From: JANPPS01 sp043758105
GTDB taxonomy: Bacteria; Pseudomonadota; Alphaproteobacteria; Acetobacterales; Acetobacteraceae
Direction: 5' to 3'
Assembly (NCBI GenBank): GCA_043758105.1
Contig: JAYVOF010000223.1
Location: forward strand, 1-22,159
DNA length: 22,159 nt
The notes beneath the pieces were generated by a model. It was given only the letters and a program-made list of their open reading frames with translations. It was not told the origin of the DNA and ran no database searches. Within the stretch, counting starts at the first letter, position 1, and each line of letters starts with the position of its first letter. A program made the position numbers and the translations under genes. Shown here in pieces: positions 7,636 to 14,550 of the stretch.

Positions 7636-8630
7636 GCCGCTAAGAAGCCCACGAGCCGCTCAGCCTCCGCGACAATCGGGTCGGCGATGGCGGCGGCCCG
7701 GCGGGCCCCGTCGCGGAGGATCGCATCGACCGCGCCCGGATCGGCGAGCAACCGCCGGGTATGGTCGGCGATCGGCGAGAGGTGGGAAATGACAATTTCC
7801 GCCAGCGCATCCTTAAACGCGCCGAACCCCTGCCCACCATGGCGTTGCAGAATCGATGCCGGATCGGTGTCCAGCAACGCGGCCATGATCCCCACGAGGT
7901 TTCGCGCCTCCGCCCGTCCTTCGAGGCCGGCCAATTCGGAAGGTAGTGGCTCGGAATCGGTCCGGGCCCGGCGGATTTTCAGGGCTATCATGTCCGTATC
8001 GTCGGTCAGATTGATCCGGCTTTGATCGGACGGGTCCGACTTGGACATCTTCTTGGTGCCGTCCTTCAGGCTCATGACGCGCGCAGCTGGGCCGGTGATG
8101 AACGGCTCGATGAGCGGAAAGAACTCGGCCCCGTAGTCATGGTTGAATTTCTGCGCGATGTCGTTCGCCAGCTCCAGATGCTGCCGCTGATCGTCGCCCA
8201 CCGGCACGCGCGTCGCGTGATAAGCGAGGATGTCGGCGGCCATCAGGCACGGATAGACATAGAGCCCGGCGCCCACCTGCTCCCGGTCCTTACCCGCCTT
8301 GTCCTTGAACTGCGTCATCCGGTTCAGCCAGCCGATCCGCGCGACGCAGGTGAAAATCCAGCCGAGCCGCGCATGCGCCGGGACAGCCGATTGATGAAAC
8401 AGAATATGCTTCTGCGGATCGATCCCACACGCGATTAGCGCCGCCGCCAGCTCCCGCGTCGCGGTGGCGAGCAGGCGTGGATCCTGGAACTGGGTGATCG
8501 CATGCAGATCCACGACGCAATAGAGGCATTCGTGATCCTGTTGTAGCGCCACCCAGTTGCGCACAGCACCGAGATAATTACCAAGGGTGGGGACGCCGGA
8601 GGGCTGAATGCCGGAGAAGATTCGCTGCAT
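7632..8630 (-). CDS. trpS: Tryptophanyl-tRNA synthetase
   Basis: This class I aminoacyl-tRNA synthetase charges tRNA-Trp in the cytoplasm. It has 332 residues, the normal bacterial length. FSGIQPSGVPTLGNYLGAV carries the HIGH-equivalent segment (about 15-21), VVDLHAIT and the GDDQRQHLELAND segment are typical of TrpRS, and KMSKS is at 194-198 followed by DPSD. The start at 8630 gives the standard N-terminus MQRIFSGIQPSG; a GA-rich stretch complementary to TCCCTTTC at 8641-8648 could serve as ribosome binding site, about ten bases away. The gene is divergent from rfbB and convergent with the CsbD gene, the stops overlapping in CTAA at 7632-7635. Confidence 0.97.
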   Translation of the reverse strand: MQRIFSGIQPSGVPTLGNYLGAVRNWVALQQDHECLYCVVDLHAITQFQDPRLLATATRELAAALIACGIDPQKHILFHQSAVPAHARLGWIFTCVARIGWLNRMTQFKDKAGKDREQVGAGLYVYPCLMAADILAYHATRVPVGDDQRQHLELANDIAQKFNHDYGAEFFPLIEPFITGPAARVMSLKDGTKKMSKSDPSDQSRINLTDDTDMIALKIRRARTDSEPLPSELAGLEGRAEARNLVGIMAALLDTDPASILQRHGGQGFGAFKDALAEIVISHLSPIADHTRRLLADPGAVDAILRDGARRAAAIADPIVAEAERLVGFLAA

Positions 8631-8715
8631 GCCCGGCTTGTCCCTTTCATGCGGGTTGCGGTCAAGCGTGGGTCAGTGGCGGAGGGGGCGCGGGCCAGCC
8701 CAGCGCCACCCAAAG

Positions 8716-8744
8716 TTGCGCCCGCCGGACTAAGCCGGTATCCG
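8716..8744 (+). promoter_or_regulatory. Candidate sigma-70-type promoter for the rfb operon
   Basis: TTGCGC at 8716-8721 and TATCCG at 8739-8744 are separated by exactly 17 bases, and the -10 is 23 bases before the rfbB start. Both hexamers match consensus only partly, so this is a suggestion. The region lies in the 137-base gap between divergent trpS and rfbB. Confidence 0.35.
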
Positions 8745-8767
8745 GCGGTCAGCAGCGGGAACCAGCA

Positions 8768-9823
8768 ATGCGCATTCTATTGACCGGCGGCTGCGGCTTT
8801 ATCGGCTCGGCCGTGATCCGCCATCTCATCCGGGACACCGATCACAGCGTCGTCAACGTGGACAAGATGACCTACGCCGCGTCCGAAGACGCGCTGGAGG
8901 CGGCACGGACGCACCCGCGGCACACGCTGCTCCGGGCGGACATCACGGACGCGGCGGCGATGCGCGAGATCTTCGCCACGCATCAGCCGGACGCCGTCAT
9001 GCATTTGGCGGCCGAAAGCCATGTGGACCGCTCCATCGATGGCCCGGCTCCCTTCATCCACACCAACATGGTCGGCACGTTCGTGCTGCTGGATGCGGCG
9101 CGGGCGTATTGGGCCGGGCTGAATGCGGCGGCCAAGGCCGGCTTCCGGTTCCATCATGTCTCGACCGACGAGGTGTTCGGCGCGCTTAGCCCCACCGACC
9201 CGCCGTTCACCGAAACCACGCCCTATGACCCGCGCAGCCCCTATTCCGCCAGCAAGGCCGCGTCCGACCATCTGGTCCGCGCCTGGTTCCACACCTATGG
9301 CCTGCCCACCTTCGTCACCAACACCACCAATAATTACGGCCCCTGGCAGTTCCCGGAAAAGCTGATTCCGCTGGTGACGCTGAACGCCATGGAGGGCAAA
9401 CCGCTGCCGCTCTATGGCGACGGGTCGAACACCCGGGACTGGCTGTTCGTCGATGACCACGCCGCCGGCCTGGTCCTGGCGCTTACCCATGCCGAGCCCG
9501 GTGCCACGCTGTGCATCGGTGCCCAGCAGCCGCGCAGCAACATCCAAGTCGTGCGCGCCATCTGCGAGATCGTGGACGAGCTGATGCCGGATCCGGCCGG
9601 ACGGCGGGAGCGGCTGATCCACTTCGTCACCGACCGGCCCGGCCACGATTTCCGCTATGAGATCGACCCCGCGCGCGCTAATGCCGCCCTCGGCTGGTCC
9701 GCCCCGCATGATTTCGAGCGCGGTCTCCGCCGGACGGTCGAATGGTATCGGGACAACGTGGAATGGTGGCAGCGCATCCGCGAGGCGCGTTACGCCGGTG
9801 AGCGACTGGGCACAGCGGCATGA
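8768..9823 (+). CDS. rfbB: dTDP-glucose 4,6-dehydratase
   Basis: RfbB (RmlB) converts dTDP-glucose to dTDP-4-keto-6-deoxyglucose, the second step of dTDP-L-rhamnose synthesis, using bound NAD. The 351-residue extended SDR protein has the Rossmann motif GGCGFIG (7-13), HLAAESHVDRS, the catalytic TDE (133-135) in STDEVFG and YxxxK at Tyr159/Lys163 in PYSASKAASDH, plus the TNTTNNYGPWQFPEKLIPL segment typical of RmlB. It is the first gene of an operon in the order B-A-C-D and overlaps rfbA by four bases (ATGA at 9820-9823). Confidence 0.96.
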   Translation: MRILLTGGCGFIGSAVIRHLIRDTDHSVVNVDKMTYAASEDALEAARTHPRHTLLRADITDAAAMREIFATHQPDAVMHLAAESHVDRSIDGPAPFIHTNMVGTFVLLDAARAYWAGLNAAAKAGFRFHHVSTDEVFGALSPTDPPFTETTPYDPRSPYSASKAASDHLVRAWFHTYGLPTFVTNTTNNYGPWQFPEKLIPLVTLNAMEGKPLPLYGDGSNTRDWLFVDDHAAGLVLALTHAEPGATLCIGAQQPRSNIQVVRAICEIVDELMPDPAGRRERLIHFVTDRPGHDFRYEIDPARANAALGWSAPHDFERGLRRTVEWYRDNVEWWQRIREARYAGERLGTAA

Positions 9824-10701
9824 GTTCCAAGGGCATCATCCTCGCCGGCGGCAGCGGCACGCGGCTCCATCCGGTGACGATCGCCAGCAGCAAGCAATTG
9901 CTGCCGGTATATGACAAGCCGATGATCTATTACCCGCTCAGCGTGTTGATGCTGTCCGGCATCCGCGACATCATGATCATCTCGACCCCGGACGATTTGC
10001 CGCAATTCCGCCGTCTGCTGGGCACCGGCGAGCGGCTGGGCGTCCGCTTCACCTATGCCGAGCAGACCAAGCCCGAGGGCCTGGCGCAGGCGTTCCATAT
10101 CGGCGAGGAGTGGATCGCCGGGCAGCCCTGCGCGCTGGCGCTGGGGGATAATTTGATCTTCGGCGACCACCTCGGCGTCCTGCTCCGCGCCGCGGCCGCG
10201 CGTCCCGAGGGTGCGACCGTATTCGCCTATCAGGTGCGGGACCCGGAGCGGTATGGCGTAGTGAGCTTCGATAGCTCGGGCCGCGCCGTGGAGATCGTGG
10301 AGAAGCCCGCAGCGCCAAAATCCAACTGGGCGGTCACCGGGCTGTATTTCTATGACAAGCAAGTCTCGGCCCTGGCGCGCCGGGTGCGGCCATCGGCCCG
10401 GGGCGAGCTGGAGATCACCGAGCTGAACCAGATCTATCTGGAACAGGGCACGCTGCAGGTGGAGCGGCTGGGCCGCGGCTGCGCCTGGCTGGATGCCGGC
10501 ATGCCGGACAGCCTGCTACAGGCGGCGACGTTCGTGCAGACCATCCAGAACCGCCAAGGCATGCTGGTCGGCTGTCCGGAGGAGGTCGCGTATCGGATGG
10601 GGTACATCGACGCCGACGCGCTCCGGGTCTCGGCCAAGGCGCTGGGTAAGACCGAGCTGGGTAGGCTGTTGCTGGAACTGGCGGACGGGTTGCACGCATG
10701 A
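9820..10701 (+). CDS. rfbA: Glucose-1-phosphate thymidylyltransferase
   Basis: RfbA (RmlA) makes dTDP-glucose from dTTP and glucose 1-phosphate, the first step of the rhamnose pathway. The 293-residue protein opens with the nucleotidyltransferase signature KGIILAGGSGTRLHPVT (GGSGTRLHP 10-18) and the sugar-binding SKQLLPVYDKPMIYYPLS. It also has the metal-binding GDN (109-111) in LALGDNLIFG, and KPAAPKSNWAVTGLYFYD. It overlaps rfbB upstream and rfbC downstream by ATGA in both cases, so the three are tightly coupled. Feedback inhibition by dTDP-rhamnose is known for this family, not visible here. Confidence 0.97.
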   Translation: MSSKGIILAGGSGTRLHPVTIASSKQLLPVYDKPMIYYPLSVLMLSGIRDIMIISTPDDLPQFRRLLGTGERLGVRFTYAEQTKPEGLAQAFHIGEEWIAGQPCALALGDNLIFGDHLGVLLRAAAARPEGATVFAYQVRDPERYGVVSFDSSGRAVEIVEKPAAPKSNWAVTGLYFYDKQVSALARRVRPSARGELEITELNQIYLEQGTLQVERLGRGCAWLDAGMPDSLLQAATFVQTIQNRQGMLVGCPEEVAYRMGYIDADALRVSAKALGKTELGRLLLELADGLHA

Positions 10702-11249
10702 AGGTCGAGCGGCTGAGCGTCCCCGATCTGATCCTGATCACCCCGGCCCGGCATGGTGACGCGCGGGGTTTCTTTTCCGAGACGTTCCATTTGTCCCGTT
10801 TCACCGACGCAGGGATCGATTTGCCCTTCGTCCAGGATAACCACAGTCTGTCCCGTGATCGCGGCGTGATCCGCGGCTTGCATTGCCAGGTGGCCCCGTA
10901 CGCGCAGGGCAAGCTGGTGCGCTGCATCCGCGGGGCGATCTGGGACGTGGCGGTCGATGCCAGGCGCGGCTCGCCCACCTTCGGCCAATGGGACGCGGCC
11001 GAGCTTACGGCCGATACCGGCGCGCAGCTTTGGGTGCCACCGGGGTTCCTGCACGGCTTCTGCACCCTGCTGCCGGATACCGAGGTGCTGTATAAAGTGA
11101 CGGCCGGGTATGACCGGGATAGCGAGCGCGGCGTGATCTGGAACGATCCGGATTTGGCGCTGCCGTGGCCGATCGCGGCGGGGGAGGCCGTATTGTCCGA
11201 CAAGGACCGGGTGCTGCCGCGCTGGGCGGATCTGCCGGCGCTGTTTTGA
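10698..11249 (+). CDS. rfbC: dTDP-4-dehydrorhamnose 3,5-epimerase
   Basis: RfbC (RmlC) epimerises C3 and C5 of dTDP-4-keto-6-deoxyglucose. The 183-residue cupin has the family signatures RHGDARGFFSETF, QDNHSLSRDRGVIRGLHCQ (catalytic base His62), VRCIRGAIWDVAVDARRGS, LWVPPGFLHGFCTL and EVLYKVT with the catalytic Tyr132. ATG 10698 overlaps the rfbA stop (ATGA). Unlike the other operon junctions, its stop at 11249 is followed by a 115-base gap holding a large palindromic repeat before rfbD. Confidence 0.97.
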   Translation: MKVERLSVPDLILITPARHGDARGFFSETFHLSRFTDAGIDLPFVQDNHSLSRDRGVIRGLHCQVAPYAQGKLVRCIRGAIWDVAVDARRGSPTFGQWDAAELTADTGAQLWVPPGFLHGFCTLLPDTEVLYKVTAGYDRDSERGVIWNDPDLALPWPIAAGEAVLSDKDRVLPRWADLPALF

Positions 11250-11266
11250 TGACCCATCGTTTTATT

Positions 11267-11352
11267 CGTAGGGCGGATAAGCCCTCGCGCCATCCGCCAC
11301 ACGACCCGCGCGCGTTGCACGGCGGATGGCGCAAGTACTTATCCGCCCTACG
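11267..11352. repeat. Large imperfect palindromic repeat (GTAGGGCGGATAAG type) between rfbC and rfbD
   Basis: The outer arms CGTAGGGCGGATAA (11267-11280) and TTATCCGCCCTACG (11339-11352) are perfect 14-base complements. The inner arms GCGCCATCCGCC (11287-11298) and GGCGGATGGCGC (11321-11332) are perfect 12-base complements. Six-base partly mismatched segments separate them on each side and the loop is 22 bases. The whole can fold into one long hairpin of 32-base arms. The CGTAGGGCGGATAAG and CGCCATCCGCC ends resemble palindromic repeats scattered in many proteobacterial genomes. It is transcribed within the rfb operon and could stabilise or attenuate the message. Confidence 0.88.
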
Positions 11353-11364
11353 GAACGTCGGGGC

Positions 11365-12255
11365 ATGACCATCCTCGTCACCGGCGGCAGCGGCCAGGTT
11401 GCGACCCTGCTGGGCCAAGTGGGAGGCGCGGCCGTGCGCGTCGTGGGCCGCCCGGCGTTCGATTTCGACCGTCCGGACACGCTGGCCGCGGCGTTGCACG
11501 ACCGTCCGAGCCTCGTGGTCAATGCCGCCGCCTGGACTGCGGTGGACGCGGCCGAGGCGGAGCCGGATGCCGCCCAGCGCGCCAACCGGGACGGCCCGGC
11601 CAGCCTCGCCGCGCACTGTGCCGATTCCGGCATCCCGCTCATTCACATCAGCACGGATTACGTGTTCGACGGCACTAAGGGCGCGCCCTATGTCGAAACC
11701 GACCCCACCAGCCCCACCGGTGTCTATGGCCAAACCAAGCTGGAGGGGGAGCAGGCGGTATTGGCCGCGTGTCCGCAGGCGATGGTGCTGCGGACGTCCT
11801 GGGTCTATTCCGCGGTGGGCAAGAATTTCGTCCGCACGATGCTCGGCGCGGCACAGAAGACCAGCACGCTGCGGGTCGTGGCCGATCAGCGCGGCTGCCC
11901 GACGTCGGCGCGGGATATCGCCACCGCCATCCTCGCGATCGCCTTGCGGCTGCACCAGGGCTGGGATCCCGCCTATGCCGGGGTATTCCATATGGCGGGG
12001 CAGGGGGACACGACGTGGCACGGCTTGGCCACCGCCCTGTTCCAAGACGCCGCCCGGCATGGCCGCACCCCGCCCACGGTGGTGCCGATCACCACCGCCG
12101 AGTGGCCCACCCCGGCCCGCCGCCCGGCCGATAGCCGGCTCGATTGCAACAAGCTCGAGAAGGTATTCGGCCTCCGCCTGCCGCCCTGGCAGGACAGCCT
12201 CCGCCATGTCGTGGACGAGCTGCTGGAGCCCAAAGCTCTGGAGCCGGGCACCTGA
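11365..12255 (+). CDS. rfbD: dTDP-4-dehydrorhamnose reductase
   Basis: RfbD (RmlD) reduces dTDP-4-keto-rhamnose to dTDP-L-rhamnose with NAD(P)H, the last pathway step. From ATG 11365 it has 296 residues: nucleotide-binding GGSGQV (7-12), VVNAAAWTAVDAAEAEP, STDYVFDG (96-103) and YxxxK at Tyr121/Lys125 in GVYGQTKLEGE, then VLRTSWVYS. The frame stays open into the upstream palindromic repeat (to 11326), but MTILVTGGSGQV is the expected N-terminus. ATG 11365 has only a weak purine-rich upstream site (ACGTCGGGGC). It follows the repeat by 12 bases and probably overlaps the next gene in a CTGA. Confidence 0.96.
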   Translation: MTILVTGGSGQVATLLGQVGGAAVRVVGRPAFDFDRPDTLAAALHDRPSLVVNAAAWTAVDAAEAEPDAAQRANRDGPASLAAHCADSGIPLIHISTDYVFDGTKGAPYVETDPTSPTGVYGQTKLEGEQAVLAACPQAMVLRTSWVYSAVGKNFVRTMLGAAQKTSTLRVVADQRGCPTSARDIATAILAIALRLHQGWDPAYAGVFHMAGQGDTTWHGLATALFQDAARHGRTPPTVVPITTAEWPTPARRPADSRLDCNKLEKVFGLRLPPWQDSLRHVVDELLEPKALEPGT

Positions 12256-13178
12256 CCGGGGTTCCGGCGCCCGTCGCGATCCTGCTCGCCACCTATAACG
12301 GCGCGCGCTTCCTTACCGCGCAGTTGGACAGCCTGCTGCAGCAGACCGTGACCGACTGGCGGCTGTTCTGGCGGGACGACGGTTCGACCGACGGGACGGT
12401 GGCGCTGATGGAGGCGTTCCTGGCCGGCCCGGCCGCCGGACGCGCCGTCCGGATCGAGGGTGCGCCCGGTTGGCTTGGCCCCACCGCCACGTTCATGACC
12501 CTGCTCCGCGCCGCCGTCGCGGCCGGCGTGCCGGCGGTGGCGTTCGCGGATCAGGACGACGTGTGGCTGCCGGAAAAATTGGCGCTGGGATTGGCCGCGC
12601 TGTCCTCCCATGCCGGGCCCACGCTGTATTGCAGCCGGCAGGTGCTGGTGGACGAGCATCTGCGCGTGCTGTCCAACTCCGCCCCGCTGCGCCACCCGCC
12701 GGGCTTCCCGGCGGCGCTCACGCAGAACATCGCCACCGGCTGCACCGTGATGCTGAACGCCCCGGCCGCCCAGCTGATTGCCGCCAGCCATCCGCCATCC
12801 GCCACGTTGCACGATTGGTGGAGTTACCTGGTGGTTTCGGCCCGCGGCGGCACGCTCATTACGGACCCGACCCCCACGGTGATGTATCGCCAGCACGGCA
12901 CCAACGTGGTCGGGGCTCCCCGGTCCCTCCACCGCCGGGCCGTCGCCGCCCTGCTGCGCGGCCCGGATATCTTCATGAACGTCTTGCGCGGCCATGTGGC
13001 GGCGTTGCGGGCGCAGCCGGCGCTGACCTGTCCGGACGCCGCGGCCACGGTCGAGACGCTCCACCTCGCCCTGCATGGCGGCTGGCGGGAGCGTAAGGAG
13101 GCGCTGCGGTTACCTGGCCTATTCCGGCAGACCTGGGCCGAGACGATGCTGTTCCGGTGGTGGTTCCTGCGTGGCTGA
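12252..13178 (+). CDS. Family 2 glycosyltransferase, probable rhamnosyltransferase; likely CTG start
   Basis: A GT-A fold enzyme that probably transfers a sugar, plausibly the L-rhamnose made by this operon, onto a surface polysaccharide. From 12252 it has 308 residues: VAILLATYNGARFLTAQLDS at the N-terminus, DDGSTDGT (42-49), the metal-binding ADQDDVWLPEKL (about 99-110), TGCTVMLN, and MYRQHGTNVVGA near the acceptor side, a combination common in GT2 enzymes of rfb clusters. No ATG or GTG lies in frame before the conserved core; the only upstream non-CTG candidate is TTG 12144, deep inside rfbD. CTG 12252 overlaps the rfbD stop as CTGA and has GGAG at 12240-12243 eight bases upstream. Acceptor specificity cannot be read from the sequence. 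Confidence 0.85.
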   Translation: MTGVPAPVAILLATYNGARFLTAQLDSLLQQTVTDWRLFWRDDGSTDGTVALMEAFLAGPAAGRAVRIEGAPGWLGPTATFMTLLRAAVAAGVPAVAFADQDDVWLPEKLALGLAALSSHAGPTLYCSRQVLVDEHLRVLSNSAPLRHPPGFPAALTQNIATGCTVMLNAPAAQLIAASHPPSATLHDWWSYLVVSARGGTLITDPTPTVMYRQHGTNVVGAPRSLHRRAVAALLRGPDIFMNVLRGHVAALRAQPALTCPDAAATVETLHLALHGGWRERKEALRLPGLFRQTWAETMLFRWWFLRG

Positions 13179-13191
13179 TTTCGGAAGGGGC

Positions 13192-14451
13192 TCAGCCGGC
13201 CCAGCCCGCCCCCTGCAATCCCCCGAACACACCGAGTGCGGTCGTCAGCACGGTCACCACGATCACCACCCAAAGATAGGGCCCGCGCAGCCGCACCGGC
13301 TCCGGCAGCGCCTTCATCGCGAGCGCGATCAGGAAGCCGAGCACGAGCGGCAGCAGCAAGGCATTCATGATCTGCACGCCGATGTTGAGATCCACCAGAT
13401 CCGGTGACACCGCCACACCGAGTGCGCAGCCGACGACGCAGACGGCATAGACGCCGTAAAACCAGCTCGCCTGCTTCGGCCCCAGATCGAGCGACCGCTT
13501 GAAGCCCGCGACCTCGCCCACGCCCCAGGCCAGCGCTAGGGTGGCGACCAGGGCCGCGACCATGCCGGCGCCGAGCACGCCGAGGCTGAAGACCAGCTGG
13601 CCCAGCCCCTCGCCCAGGAACGGCGTCAGCGCGCCACTCATTTCGCCCACCGTCTTCAGGCTGGCGTCGGGTGTCGTGTGACCGATCGTGGCGGCGACGG
13701 CGACCAGCACCGCTGCCATCACGAGCTGAGTGATGATGGCACCCAGCGCCGTGTCGAGCCGGGCGGCCCCGAGATGCTCCGGCTGCAAGCGCTTTTCCGC
13801 GACCGCCGATTGCTGGTAGAACACCATCCACGGCATGATCACTGCACCGATATTGGCCGCGGCCAGATAGACGTAGTCCTTGTTATCATAGGGTATCTGT
13901 ATCATGCCGGCACCGATTTCGGCCAGGCTCGGGTGCGCCATCCAGGCGACGACGAAGAACGCCAGTTCGAATAATCCCAGCGCGATCGCCACCCGCTCGA
14001 CCCGGCGGTACGACCCGGTCATCACCACGCTCAACAATGCGACGGTGGCGAGCGTGAGGCTGACGCCCCGCGGGACGCCATACAGCTCGCCCACGCCAGC
14101 CACGCCCGACAGCTCGGTGATGAGCGCGCCCATCGTGGCGACGGCGAGGCCGGCAACGGAGACATAGGCCCAGGACCGTCCGAACGTGTCACGGATGAGC
14201 TCGCCATGGCCGCGCCCGGTGTAGATGCCGAGCCGGACCGTCAGCTCCTGGACCATATAAAGGATCGGCATCAGCACGAATTGCAGCAGCAGGAGGCGAT
14301 AGCCCCATTGCGCGCCGCTCTGCCCGGCGGTGATGACGCTGCCGACATCGGTGTCGGCGAGCATGACCACGAGGCCCGGGCCGAACACGGCGGCGGCCCG
14401 GCGGAGGCGAGAGGGGGCGAGAAGGGCGTGCGTCCCGGTCGTCTGTGTCAT
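13192..14451 (-). CDS. Divergent Nramp-family divalent metal transporter
   Basis: A proton- or gradient-coupled inner-membrane metal importer by family; the substrate may be Mn, Fe or Mg. From ATG 14451 it has 419 residues with about 11 hydrophobic helices. Helix 1 reads VVMLADTDVGSVITAGQSGA instead of the DPGN signature of classical MntH. Helix 6 reads NIGAVIMPWMVFYQQSAV, keeping the metal-ligand Met of AxxMP but with Trp in place of the usual His. It therefore belongs to a separate Nramp-like clade and the substrate should not be assumed. AGGA at 14457-14460 (minus strand) supports this start, and an operator lies just upstream, which argues against the longer open frame to 14535. The stop lies 13 bases from the convergent glycosyltransferase. 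Confidence 0.85.
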   Translation of the reverse strand: MTQTTGTHALLAPSRLRRAAAVFGPGLVVMLADTDVGSVITAGQSGAQWGYRLLLLQFVLMPILYMVQELTVRLGIYTGRGHGELIRDTFGRSWAYVSVAGLAVATMGALITELSGVAGVGELYGVPRGVSLTLATVALLSVVMTGSYRRVERVAIALGLFELAFFVVAWMAHPSLAEIGAGMIQIPYDNKDYVYLAAANIGAVIMPWMVFYQQSAVAEKRLQPEHLGAARLDTALGAIITQLVMAAVLVAVAATIGHTTPDASLKTVGEMSGALTPFLGEGLGQLVFSLGVLGAGMVAALVATLALAWGVGEVAGFKRSLDLGPKQASWFYGVYAVCVVGCALGVAVSPDLVDLNIGVQIMNALLLPLVLGFLIALAMKALPEPVRLRGPYLWVVIVVTVLTTALGVFGGLQGAGWAG

Positions 14452-14465
14452 GGGCTTCCTGCGTA

Positions 14466-14480
14466 TGCGAATGATTCGCA
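14466..14480 (-). promoter_or_regulatory. Fur/Mur-type 7-1-7 operator
   Basis: TGCGAATGATTCGCA is a perfect 7-base inverted repeat around one central base (14473). It has the same 7-1-7 layout and the AAT-n-ATT core as the classic Fur box. It lies 14 bases before the transporter ATG and covers the predicted transcription start, the right place for repression. A Fur, Mur or related metalloregulator is inferred; none is encoded in the window. Confidence 0.65.
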
Positions 14481-14485
14481 ACTGG

Positions 14486-14514
14486 TTGATACACGGCGGG
14501 AAGATGTTCGGCAA
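14486..14514 (-). promoter_or_regulatory. Sigma-70-type promoter of the Nramp-like gene
   Basis: On the minus strand TTGCCG (14509-14514) and TATCAA (14486-14491) are separated by 17 bases. Transcription would begin near 14479, inside the 7-1-7 palindrome. The close fit of promoter, operator and ribosome binding site makes the arrangement credible. Confidence 0.55.
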
Positions 14515-14550
14515 GTTGCCCTCATGGCCCGGCACCCGTTACACCGCGCC

